From the NCBI GenBank assembly GCA_027491155.1, contig JAIXWR010000021.1, forward strand, positions 124,001 to 188,000: a stretch of 64,000 nucleotides of DNA, read 5' to 3'. Position 1 is the stretch's first letter; each line of letters begins with the position of its first letter. The notes beneath the pieces are model-generated. The model was not told the origin of the DNA, made no database searches, and saw only the letters and a list, made by a program, of their open reading frames with translations. The DNA comes from Verrucomicrobiaceae bacterium. Lineage in GTDB: Bacteria; Verrucomicrobiota; Verrucomicrobiia; Verrucomicrobiales; Akkermansiaceae. Both the position numbers and the translations under genes were made by a program. Shown in pieces: positions 27,452 to 36,350 of this stretch.

Positions 27452-28828
27452 GTGCCGGTGGTAGAACCCCAACTCCATGAACAAGGCCCCTCGTGGCTCC
27501 GGCGTGCCGCGGAAAGACTTTCCGCGCCCGTCGACATCGCGTCGCTGGCTTGCTTCCGCATCGTCTTCGGCGGACTGATGCTGCTGGAAGTCGCCATCTA
27601 TCTCAAGAGAGGCTGGGTGCAGTCCTTGTTCATCGATCCCAAGTTCCATTTCACGTTTCCCGGCTTCGACGGGGTGAAGCCCTGGCCCGGCCATGGCATG
27701 GTGATCGAGTTCTGGATCATGGCCGTGGCATCCTTGTGCATGGCGCTCGGATGGTTCCATCGCCTCGCGGCGACCGTCTTCTTCCTCGGGGTCACCCACG
27801 TCTTCCTGTGCGAGTCGGCGGAATACCTGAACCACCTCTATCTGATCTGCGTGATCGCCTTTCTCATGATCTTCGTGCCGGCCCATCGCGCGTGGTCGGT
27901 GGATGCCTGGAGAAAGCCGTCGATCCGCTCGAACACGGTGCCGGCGTGCTGGCTGTGGCTGATGCGCGCCCAGATCGGCATCCCGTATTTCTTCGGCGGC
28001 ATCGCCAAGCTCAACGCCGACTGGCTGCGCGGCGAACCCCTGCGGATGTGGCTGGCGAAGCGCACGGACTTCCCGGTCATCGGCCGCTGGTTCACCGAAG
28101 ACTGGATGGTGTACGCCTTCAGCTATTCCGGCCTCCTTCTCGACCTCGCCATCGTTCCCCTCCTGCTGTGGAAACGCTCGCGCCTCGCCGCCTATATCCT
28201 CGTGCTTTGCTTCAACGGCATGAACGCGATGCTGTTCCAGATCGGGATCTTCCCGTGGATGATGATCGGGGCCTCGCTGCTGTTCTTTCCGCCCGAATGG
28301 CCGCGCTTCGGAAGGAAGCCGAAAGGCGGTCCCGGCCCGAGTCCCGCCGCGAGCCCGAAGCCCGCGCTCGCCTTTTGCACCGTGTTCCTCGCGATCCAGC
28401 TTCTGATGCCGCTGCGGCACTGGCTGTATCCGGGCGATGTCGCGTGGACCGAAGAAGGTCACTATTTCTCGTGGCGCATGAAACTCCGCGACAAGCAGGC
28501 GGAGACTTCCTTCGCCATCACCGATCCCGCCAGCGGCCACTCCTGGGAGATCGAGCCGGGCGAGTTCCTGACCGACCGGCAGAAATTCCGCATGAACGGC
28601 CACCCGGACCTGATCCACCAGTTCGCCCGTCACCTTGCGGAGGAATACCGTCGCGAATACGGGATGGAGGTGGAAGTCCGTGCGAAATCCGCCGCCAGCC
28701 TCAACGGCCGCGAGCCCGCCATTCTCATCGATCCGGCATGCGATCTCGCCAAGGAGCCGCGGGGCTTCCGGCCGAAGAAGTGGATCCTGCCCTTGCCCGG
28801 CGATGGAGCGGCGAAAGCCACGCGCTAG
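27452..28828 (+). CDS. HTTM-domain (vitamin K-dependent gamma-carboxylase-like) membrane protein
   Basis: A roughly 458-residue multi-span membrane protein. From residue about 25 it follows the HTTM pattern (horizontally transferred transmembrane domain, shared with vitamin K-dependent gamma-carboxylase): ASLACFRIVFGGLMLLE, YLNHLYLICVIAFLM, IGIPYFFGGIAKLNADWL (which carries the lysine region important in the animal enzyme), then further spans and a soluble C-terminal domain with WRMKLRDK. Bacterial HTTM proteins are poorly characterised; carboxylation of glutamate is possible. No good ATG fits; GTG 27452 or GTG 27458 would start it, while an ATG at 27359 would add 31 unmatched residues. It diverges from the RHS gene. 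Confidence 0.82.
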   Translation: MPVVEPQLHEQGPSWLRRAAERLSAPVDIASLACFRIVFGGLMLLEVAIYLKRGWVQSLFIDPKFHFTFPGFDGVKPWPGHGMVIEFWIMAVASLCMALGWFHRLAATVFFLGVTHVFLCESAEYLNHLYLICVIAFLMIFVPAHRAWSVDAWRKPSIRSNTVPACWLWLMRAQIGIPYFFGGIAKLNADWLRGEPLRMWLAKRTDFPVIGRWFTEDWMVYAFSYSGLLLDLAIVPLLLWKRSRLAAYILVLCFNGMNAMLFQIGIFPWMMIGASLLFFPPEWPRFGRKPKGGPGPSPAASPKPALAFCTVFLAIQLLMPLRHWLYPGDVAWTEEGHYFSWRMKLRDKQAETSFAITDPASGHSWEIEPGEFLTDRQKFRMNGHPDLIHQFARHLAEEYRREYGMEVEVRAKSAASLNGREPAILIDPACDLAKEPRGFRPKKWILPLPGDGAAKATR

Positions 28829-29045
28829 GGTCGGACGGCAAAGCGCCGGACACGGGACAATGACCCGGGCATTTGACGGGGCCCCGCGGGAGCGGTGGAT
28901 TTCGGAGGCGGGAGGAGACAACGAAAGGAGGAAATTTGAAGGCGCAGAATCAATCGCTCATGGCTCATCCGCTTCGTTCAGCAGGGAAATTTCCTGTCCT
29001 GAGCGGACGGGAATCCCTATTCACCGGCCATCGTCCACTGATGCC

Positions 29046-29870
29046 ATGATCCGCCGACTCACCTCCGCCTGTTTCCTGATCTTCGCCCTGCTGACGACCG
29101 GGACCGCCGCGGGATTCGACGTGCCGAACTTGGTCTTCAAAAGCGATCGCTTCGACGAGGCGCGGAAGCTGGCGGAGAAGGACAAGAAATGCCTGATCCT
29201 GGTGTTTTCCAACACGACGCTCAGCGATGCGGAAGACCTGACCAAGAAGTGCCTGACTCGCTTCAAATCGCTGGGAGTGGTCGTGTTCATCGACGGGCCC
29301 GAGGATCCGGTTTCCCACAGGATCTACCCCTATGCCTCGAACGCGCTTCACTCGGCGGAGATGACCGCATGGATTCCGCGGGTGCTGGCTGCCACGGCGG
29401 ACACCGGCGGCGTGGTGGCCACGCTCAGCAAGATGCAGATGGAGGAGCCCGGCGGATCGGCCGCGTTCACCAAGCAGGTCGAAGAGTTCCTTGCGGGAAA
29501 ACGGAACGCGGACTACGGCGACGGGGTCGAGCTGAGCTGGAAGAAGCCCGACTTCAGCTCCCTGCGGGGCTCCTTCGTCTCGGCGAAAGGGGGCCTGCTG
29601 ACTTTGCGCTTCAAGGGGAAGGAATCTCAGACGCCGCTGGCGGAGTTCGAGCCCCGCTATGCCGACTACGCGCGGTATCTGGAGATCCGGAACCGCAAGC
29701 CGGAGCCGTGGACCAGCCCGGAAGGGAAGAAGATCACCGGAGTGCTGCTCGCCCTGACGGAAAAGGAGGTCACGCTGCGCCTGGCCGACGGGAAAGAGCA
29801 GACCTTTTCCGTGACCCGCCTGTCCCCGGAGAGCCTGAAGCGGGCGAAGGAGGTTGAGGGGATCGAGTGA
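29046..29870 (+). CDS. Secreted SHD1-like domain protein
   Basis: A 274-residue exported protein. Signal peptide (MIRRLTSACFLIFALLTTGTAA) precedes a thioredoxin-like looking part (KDKKCLILVFSNTTLSDAEDLTKKCLTRF) without a CxxC pair. Then come two consecutive short beta modules: FSSLRGSFVSAKGGLLTLRFKGKE and WTSPEGKKITGVLLALTEKEVTLRLADGKE. The second matches the SHD1 (SLA1 homology domain 1-like) pattern that is widespread in secreted Planctomycetes/Verrucomicrobia proteins. The role is unknown; SHD1 is thought to bind proteins. The start ATG is chosen because it opens the signal peptide. It lies 15 bp upstream of a two-helix membrane protein gene on the same strand. Confidence 0.82.
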   Translation: MIRRLTSACFLIFALLTTGTAAGFDVPNLVFKSDRFDEARKLAEKDKKCLILVFSNTTLSDAEDLTKKCLTRFKSLGVVVFIDGPEDPVSHRIYPYASNALHSAEMTAWIPRVLAATADTGGVVATLSKMQMEEPGGSAAFTKQVEEFLAGKRNADYGDGVELSWKKPDFSSLRGSFVSAKGGLLTLRFKGKESQTPLAEFEPRYADYARYLEIRNRKPEPWTSPEGKKITGVLLALTEKEVTLRLADGKEQTFSVTRLSPESLKRAKEVEGIE

Positions 29871-29885
29871 GCGTCCGTGTGCAAG

Positions 29886-30311
29886 ATGTCCTCACACTCC
29901 CTCCACCGCTGGAAATCCTTCTGGCTCGGCTTGCTCGTGCTGTTCTTCCTCGGCTGGGCGTGGGTGCGGTCCATTCATCGCATCGACGATATTTCCTACA
30001 AAGCCTCGACCTCCTCGAGAAGCTGGGGGGCTTGCACAGGATTCGGTGCCGTGCTTTTGGGTTGGTCGGATGATCCGTTCGCACCGGATGGCCTGAGCTT
30101 CAGTTCCTATCGGGCCGGACCGGACTGGGTAACGACCTGGTTTCCGGAAGCCATCCTGCTCGAAGGGGGCACAGACGAGAGCTGGCAAAACTTCAGGATC
30201 GCCCACTGGTTCCTCATCCTCCTTTTCCTCGTCCCTTGGGCCGGTTTCCTCTTATGGCGGGTGCGGCGGGTGAAGCGCATTGCCGGCAAAATGCCTGAGC
30301 CGGGGAATTGA
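29886..30311 (+). CDS. Two-helix membrane protein, family copy 1
   Basis: A 141-residue protein with one helix near the N-terminus (KSFWLGLLVLFFLGWAWV), a central segment of about 70 residues, and a second helix (HWFLILLFLVPWAGFLLWRVRRVKR). The first helix and the basic end after the second helix are shared with the proteins at 30575-31042 and 61080-61457, so these form a local family. The middle segment is poorly conserved and probably lies outside the cytoplasm. It starts 15 bp after the SHD1-like gene, so they may be one operon. A GTG 9 bases upstream is an alternative start. No function can be given. Confidence 0.72.
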   Translation: MSSHSLHRWKSFWLGLLVLFFLGWAWVRSIHRIDDISYKASTSSRSWGACTGFGAVLLGWSDDPFAPDGLSFSSYRAGPDWVTTWFPEAILLEGGTDESWQNFRIAHWFLILLFLVPWAGFLLWRVRRVKRIAGKMPEPGN

Positions 30312-30374
30312 GCCGGATTCATTGCAACAGAGCTCCCGCCCTTCATTCTCAAGTTCAGAGTCCCGTCGCTTCTC

Positions 30375-30518
30375 CGCCCGCTTGCCATTCCAGGTGAGGA
30401 TCCTCGCCCGACCGCCGCGCGCCAGTTCTTCGGCGTGTTGCCGGGTGTTGCGGGCGAAGTCCGTCAGGCTCGCCACGTCTTCCTTGAGGTCGATCCGCAA
30501 GGTCGGAGGCTGGCACAT
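30375..30518 (-). pseudogene. Remnant of a Phd/YefM-type antitoxin
   Basis: From ATG 30518 the frame reads about 48 residues (KEDVASLTDFARNTRQHAEEL and ARILTWNGK) that match the N-terminal DNA-binding half of Phd/YefM antitoxins (typically ...SLTDFKRNT...LTVNGK). After NGKR the match ends and the frame continues as unrelated sequence, so the C-terminal toxin-binding half is lost. No toxin gene is next to it. It sits between the two-helix membrane protein genes. Confidence 0.55.
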
Positions 30519-30574
30519 GATTCCGTGTTGTCCCAAGCGGTTGATTGGGGCGATCAAGATTGGCCCCTGCCGGC

Positions 30575-31042
30575 TCAAGATCCCGGCAACTCCGCCGCCG
30601 CCCGCCGGTTGAGGCGGGCTTTGCGCCGCTGCCAGCAGGCCACTGCGCCGAGCCAGACTGCCGTGTAGGCGGAAATGACCACCCACCATGCCAGCCGGAT
30701 CTCGCGGTATTCACCATAGTAAGTTGTGGCGTGGATGATTCCAAAAGGACGAAGGGGAAAGTAGGTCACGGGCTTACCGGGATCGAAGCCCGCACCAGAT
30801 CCGTGGAACCCATGCCAGTGGAACCCAGGCGGCCAACCGGTGCCGGAGTTTTTGTAGGTAGTTTGGTGAATTGAACCATCGGACGTGCTGATCCAGCGTG
30901 AAGTCGATTCGGCGGTTCCGGTGATGGCGTTGTGGCCGAAGGTGAAGCTCTGGCGAGCCTTTGCCAGCCACAGCCAAAGTAGGAACACCAGCCCGGGCAA
31001 GCCGAGCCAGAACAGCCGGGAGCGATACCACGGGCGGACCAT
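30575..31042 (-). CDS. Two-helix membrane protein, family copy 2
   Basis: A 155-residue protein beginning MVRPWYRSRLFWLGLPGLVFLLWLWL and ending in a second helix (LAWWVVISAYTAVWLGAVACWQRRKAR). Between them lies a roughly 85-residue segment rich in aromatic and Gly residues (FHWHGFHGSGAGF), probably extracytoplasmic. The start MVRPWYRSRLFW closely matches MIRPWYLSRLFW of the 61080-61457 copy. It runs opposite to copy 1 and overlaps nothing. Function unknown. Tail-to-tail with copy 1, it may be the product of local duplication. Confidence 0.72.
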   Translation of the reverse strand: MVRPWYRSRLFWLGLPGLVFLLWLWLAKARQSFTFGHNAITGTAESTSRWISTSDGSIHQTTYKNSGTGWPPGFHWHGFHGSGAGFDPGKPVTYFPLRPFGIIHATTYYGEYREIRLAWWVVISAYTAVWLGAVACWQRRKARLNRRAAAELPGS

Positions 31043-31154
31043 CGTTTCCCTACGACTACAGGGGCCGCGCCATCACGCGTCGAGCGGGTTTTCCGGCTGA
31101 CGGACATGCGGGCTTGAGTGGCACGCGGGACGCTGACTAGGGTGCGCAACCAAG

Positions 31155-32852
31155 ATGCGAGCCCCACCTGCCGACTGGATCCTCCGCGGCGACCCTTTCC
31201 ATTCCAATGAAAAGGGCCGGGGCCATCCCTTTCCTGCCATCCTCGAACACCTGATCCACCAGCGCGGGCTGCCGGTCGGGGAAAACCTGGAGTCTTTCCT
31301 GCGTCCGAAACTCCGCGACCTGGGCGATCCCTTCGAAATCGGCGAGATGCGGGAGGGCGTGGAGCGCATCCTCCAGGCGATCGACCGCGGGGAGCAGATC
31401 TGCCTCTACGGCGACTACGACGTCGACGGCGTGACCTCGATCGCCGTGATGCGGCGGGTTCTACACGCCTACGGCATGGAGCCGCGGCACTTCATCCCGC
31501 TGCGCAGCAGCGAGGGCTACGGCCTGAGCAAGGCCGCCTTGGAACGCTGCATGCGCGAGGGGCCGAAGCCGGACCTCTTGATCGCGGTGGATTGCGGCAC
31601 GGTGTCGATCGATGAAATCGCCGGGCTGCGGGCGGACGGGATCGATGTGATCGTGGTCGACCACCACGAGCCGAGCCAGCGCGGGCGGCCGGACGTGGTC
31701 GCGCTGGTCAATCCGAAGTGCGGCGGCGGCCCGGCCTATCTGTGCGCCGCCGGGGTCTGCTTCAAGCTGGCCCACGCGATGATCAAGACGCGCCCGGTGC
31801 CGAATTTCGATCTCAAGGAGCTGCTGGAGCTGGTGGCGGTGGCGACGATCGCGGACATCGTGCCGATGATCGGCGAGAACCGCCTGCTGGTCCGCCACGG
31901 GCTGAAGCGGCTGCCGCAGACGCTCAACCCCGGCCTCCAGGCGCTGCAGGAAGTCTCCGGGATGAACGGCAAGGCGACCTCGATGGACGTCGGCTTCCGC
32001 ATCGGCCCGCGCCTCAACGCCGCCGGCCGGATGGACGTGCCGGAGGACGCGCTGGCGACCTTGCTCACCGATTGCAAACGGCTGGCCCGCGAGCTGGCGG
32101 AGAAGCTCGACGAGTACAACAAGCGCCGCCAGACCCACGAGAACCAGATCCGCCGGGAGGCGATGGAGATGCTCACCGCGACCTTCGATCCGGTGCGCGA
32201 TCCGGTCATCGTGCTCGGCTCGCGGACCTGGCATCCCGGCGTGGTGGGCATCGTCGCGTCGCGGCTGATGCGGCAGTTCCACAAGCCGACGTTCATCATC
32301 GCGATCGATGCCGAAGGCGTCGGCAAGGGCAGCGGACGCAGCATCGAGGGCGTCTCGCTGGTCCAGGCGATCAATGCCTGCCGCGACCACCTGATCGCCG
32401 GCGGCGGCCACGACATGGCGGCCGGGCTTTCGATCGCGGAGGACAAGATGGACGCCTTCCGCGCCGACTTCGCCGCCTACGTGCTGAACAACACCGTGGA
32501 AGAGCAGCGCCAGCCGAAGCTGAAGGTCGACGCCGAGATCACCTTCGACCAGCTTTCGCTGGAGTTCCTCACCGACTACGAGCTGCTGCAACCCTTCGGC
32601 AACGGCAACCCGCAGCCGATCTTCATGGCCCGCGGCGTCCACCTCAGCCGACCGCCGGTGCACATGAAGAACCAGCACCTGCGGCTGAACCTGCGGCAAG
32701 GCTACGCCGAGCAGGACGCGGTGTTCTTCGGCGGCGGCGAGGTCGCGTTGCCGGATCCGCCGTGGGACATCGCGTTCACGATCGACCGCAACACGTTTCG
32801 CGGGCGGACGACCTTGCAGATCATCATCCAGGACGTCCGGGCGGCGAGGTGA
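31155..32852 (+). CDS. recJ: Single-stranded-DNA-specific exonuclease RecJ
   Basis: A 565-residue DHH-family 5'-3' exonuclease that digests single-stranded DNA during recombination and mismatch repair. Seen: the first catalytic motif GDYDVDGVTS (86-95), the DHH motif (169-171), RIGPRLNAAGRM further on, the DHHA1-region GGGHDMAAG, and a C-terminal OB-type domain with a HLRLNLRQG segment. Length and order are normal. It starts with ATG, with a gap of 112 bp to the divergent membrane protein gene, and is followed by a long repeat-rich gap. Metal-dependent activity on ssDNA is well known for the family. Confidence 0.96.
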   Translation: MRAPPADWILRGDPFHSNEKGRGHPFPAILEHLIHQRGLPVGENLESFLRPKLRDLGDPFEIGEMREGVERILQAIDRGEQICLYGDYDVDGVTSIAVMRRVLHAYGMEPRHFIPLRSSEGYGLSKAALERCMREGPKPDLLIAVDCGTVSIDEIAGLRADGIDVIVVDHHEPSQRGRPDVVALVNPKCGGGPAYLCAAGVCFKLAHAMIKTRPVPNFDLKELLELVAVATIADIVPMIGENRLLVRHGLKRLPQTLNPGLQALQEVSGMNGKATSMDVGFRIGPRLNAAGRMDVPEDALATLLTDCKRLARELAEKLDEYNKRRQTHENQIRREAMEMLTATFDPVRDPVIVLGSRTWHPGVVGIVASRLMRQFHKPTFIIAIDAEGVGKGSGRSIEGVSLVQAINACRDHLIAGGGHDMAAGLSIAEDKMDAFRADFAAYVLNNTVEEQRQPKLKVDAEITFDQLSLEFLTDYELLQPFGNGNPQPIFMARGVHLSRPPVHMKNQHLRLNLRQGYAEQDAVFFGGGEVALPDPPWDIAFTIDRNTFRGRTTLQIIIQDVRAAR

Positions 32853-32864
32853 TCCGCATTCCCG

Positions 32865-32972
32865 TAGCCGAACGTCTGCGACGTTCGGGCGGTGGGCGGG
32901 ACGAAGGGAAATCCGCGCACCGTTTCCCGCTTCCGTCCGCCCCTAACGGAACGGCGCAGCCGATCCGCTACC
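32865..32972. repeat. REPIN-like element, 108 bp
   Basis: Starts GTAGCCGAACGTCTGCGACG, a GTAG head plus a palindrome, and ends CCGATCCGCTACC. It is nearly repeated at 33003-33112, and in inverted orientation at 9992-10100. Confidence 0.8.
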
Positions 32973-33002
32973 TTCCCCTTCGCCGAGCAAGCGCTTCTTT
33001 CC

Positions 33003-33112
33003 GTAGCCGAACGTCTGCGACGTTCGGGCGGTGGACGGGCCGAAGGGAAATCCCCGCACCGATTCCCGATTAACGTCCGCCCCCAGCGGAACGGCGCAGC
33101 CGATCCGCTACC
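33003..33112. repeat. REPIN-like element, 110 bp, direct copy
   Basis: Second copy of the preceding element, separated from it by 30 bp. Both share the GTAGCCGAACGTCTGCGACG start and the GGCGCAGCCGATCCGCTACC end; the middle is slightly diverged. Confidence 0.8.
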
Positions 33113-33194
33113 GGCCTTCGCCGAGGAAGCCATCCAGCCGAAGCGTCAGGTCCGGCAAACACGCCGGCAGAAATCTCCCAGCGCCAAAGGCGCG

Positions 33195-33365
33195 TTCCAT
33201 GCCAGCCTAGGCCGCAGGCCTGGGACTAGAACCGCAGCCATTCTCGAGGGCCAACGGTCCGTTCCATCTCGGGTTACGGTCCGTGGCGGCTGATAGAGCG
33301 GGCCGTTGGCCCTTCAAATCTCCGGACTGAACCGACCTAGGCCTGCGGCCTAGGCTGGTATGGAA
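33195..33365. repeat. Large inverted repeat with 30-bp arms
   Basis: Arm 33195-33224 pairs with arm 33336-33365 at 28 of 30 positions. Each arm contains AGGCCTGCGGCCTAGG or its complement. Between them lies another pairing of GGGCCAACGG with CCGTTGGCCC, so the element folds as a nested structure. It lies in the recJ-accC gap. Confidence 0.75.
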
Positions 33366-33498
33366 TGGGCCCTTTGCGCTGAAAACCTTTGCAAGGCCTG
33401 GCCGGATCCGGACTTGCCTAAAAGAACCGGCACTCCGTGCCGGACTCCTGTGAACCGTCCCGTTGGGACGGGATCATCCGCTCCTCAACAGAAAGTCC

Positions 33499-34851
<1,353 letters not shown>

Positions 34852-34857
34852 GGGTCA

Positions 34858-34970
34858 GATGGTGGATGGAAGATGGGAGATGGAAGATGTTCTTTCGGAA
34901 GGCAGCTCGGGAGACGAAGGCGACGCCGGCTTCAAAATCTGCCATCCGCCATCTACCATCTGCCATCCAC
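34858..34970. repeat. GATGG/CCATC inverted repeat element, copy 2
   Basis: The left arm GATGGTGGATGGAAGATGG-type (34858-34889) faces the right arm CTGCCATCCGCCATC-type (about 34939-34970), with GACGCCGGCTT in the spacer as in copy 1 at 18766-18870. It lies between accB and accC. Confidence 0.75.
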
Positions 34971-34983
34971 GACCGCGAAGCCG

Positions 34984-35451
34984 TCACTTGACGCGGAAAA
35001 GGGCGTCGCCGAACTGCACGGGCGTGCCGTCGTCGACCAGCACGGCGGTGACCGTGCCGGACTTCTCGGCCTTGATCTCGTTCATCACCTTCATGGCCTC
35101 GATGATGCAGAGCGTCTGGCCCTCGCTGATCGCGTCGCCGACGTTGACGAAGGGCGGCGAGTCCGGGCCGGGCTTGCGGTAGAAGGTGCCGACCATCGGC
35201 GAGGTGATGGCGCTGCCTTCTTCCTTCGGCGCGGCGGCCGGGGCGGGCGCGGCCCCTGCGGCGGGCGCGGCGGCCGGGGCCGGAGCGTAGGCGGGCGCGG
35301 CGGCCGGCATGCTGCCGAGGAGCCCGCGCAGGGCGTCGAGGTCCTGGCCCTTGCGGAGCTTGAGATGGAAGCCTTCCTTCGACATGTCGAAGAGGGTCAG
35401 CCCGTGCTCGTTCATGAGCTCGACGATCTTGCGGATTTCCTTGAGGTCCAC
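34984..35451 (-). CDS. accB: Biotin carboxyl carrier protein of acetyl-CoA carboxylase
   Basis: A 155-residue carrier. Its N-terminus DLKEIRKIVELMNEHGL matches AccB, the central Ala/Pro-rich linker (about 70-95) is typical, and the C-terminal biotinyl domain carries EAMKVMNEIK, with the biotinylated lysine at K121. The start is a GTG directly at this conserved N-terminus; the longer upstream frame has no family match. The biotin is charged by AccC and transfers CO2 to acetyl-CoA. It lies upstream of accC on the same strand. Confidence 0.95.
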   Translation of the reverse strand: MDLKEIRKIVELMNEHGLTLFDMSKEGFHLKLRKGQDLDALRGLLGSMPAAAPAYAPAPAAAPAAGAAPAPAAAPKEEGSAITSPMVGTFYRKPGPDSPPFVNVGDAISEGQTLCIIEAMKVMNEIKAEKSGTVTAVLVDDGTPVQFGDALFRVK

Positions 35452-35629
35452 GGTGGTGAGAAGGGGTTCGATTGCGAAAGTGAAGGCCGTCCCGGGTGCG
35501 GGTGCCACGATTGCGGAGGCTAGGGACCGGGGGGAAAGAGCGTCAAGTGGGGAAGTGCCACGGGAAGAAGTTCCGGATTCCAAGAAAGTCTTGTCAGGTT
35601 CGCTCCGGCAGGGCTGGAAAGCACCCGTG

Positions 35630-36244
35630 ATGGACAGTCAGCGACCCGCCCGGACCCCGGAAGCCCACGAATTCACGCCGGACGACTATTTCCGCCGCCT
35701 GGAAAAGGGCGAGCTGGTGCGGGACAGGCGTCCGCTGGAGATCGACCTCGGCTGCGGCGACGGGCGCTTCCTGTTGGAAATGGCGGCGCACCATCCGGAG
35801 CGCGATTTCCTGGGGGTCGAGCGGCTGCTCGGCCGGGTTCGCAAGGTCTGCAAGGGCATCGGCAAGCGCGGCCTGACCAACGCCCGCGTGCTGCGGCTGG
35901 AGAGCCGCTACACCGTCGAGTGGCTGCTGCCGCGCGAATCCGTCTCGCGGCTCCACCTGCTCTGCCCGGATCCGTGGCCGAAGCTCCGCCATCACCGGCG
36001 GCGGCTGATCCAACAGGAATTCCTGCAAGCCGTGTGGGACCTGCTGGAGCCCGGCGGCGAGTTCCTCTTCAAGACCGACCACCCGGAGTATTTCGAGTGG
36101 GCGGAGGAAAAGGTGAAGGCCTTCGGCAAGTTCGAGCGGCTGGATTGGCCGGAGGATGCGTTCTTCTATCCGAAGACCGATTTCCAACTGCTCTGGGAAA
36201 GCCAGGGGAAGGCGCTGCAGGGGTTGAGGCTGAGGAAACCCTAA
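35630..36244 (+). CDS. trmB: tRNA (guanine-N7-)-methyltransferase
   Basis: A 204-residue SAM-dependent methyltransferase that methylates G46 of tRNA. Seen: the SAM loop IDLGCGDGRF near residues 40-49, the family signature CPDPWPKLRHHRRRL, and FKTDHPEYFEW near 145. The start is taken at ATG 35630, directly after a possible GTG; upstream extension into the accB control region has no match. The stop faces comEC across a perfect 30-bp inverted repeat. Confidence 0.95.
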   Translation: MDSQRPARTPEAHEFTPDDYFRRLEKGELVRDRRPLEIDLGCGDGRFLLEMAAHHPERDFLGVERLLGRVRKVCKGIGKRGLTNARVLRLESRYTVEWLLPRESVSRLHLLCPDPWPKLRHHRRRLIQQEFLQAVWDLLEPGGEFLFKTDHPEYFEWAEEKVKAFGKFERLDWPEDAFFYPKTDFQLLWESQGKALQGLRLRKP

Positions 36245-36262
36245 ATCTCCGGAGCGGGCGGG

Positions 36263-36338
36263 CGATGTACTGGACCGCGGACTTTAGTCCGCTCAAAATC
36301 AGAGACTCGCGGACTAAAGTCCGCGGTCCAGTACATCG
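36263..36338. repeat. Perfect 30-bp inverted repeat between convergent genes
   Basis: Arms 36263-36292 and 36309-36338 are exact reverse complements (CGATGTACTGGACCGC at the outside, GCGGACTTTAGTCCGC inside), with a 16-base loop. Each arm also holds its own palindrome. It lies between the trmB and comEC stops, so it may end transcription in both directions, and it looks like a mobile palindromic element. Confidence 0.85.
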
Positions 36339-36350
36339 AAGGTCCTTCGA

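Larger units (their letters stand above)
32853..33498. other. Intergenic region of 646 bp made largely of palindromic repeats
   Basis: No gene is seen. The stretch holds two direct copies of a REPIN-like element (32865-32972 and 33003-33112), a large inverted repeat (33195-33365) and small hairpins such as GGCACTCCGTGCC and CCGTCCCGTTGGGACGG between 33425 and 33480. It separates recJ from the leftward accC stop, so the genes converge here and the hairpins may end transcription in both directions. Confidence 0.7.
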
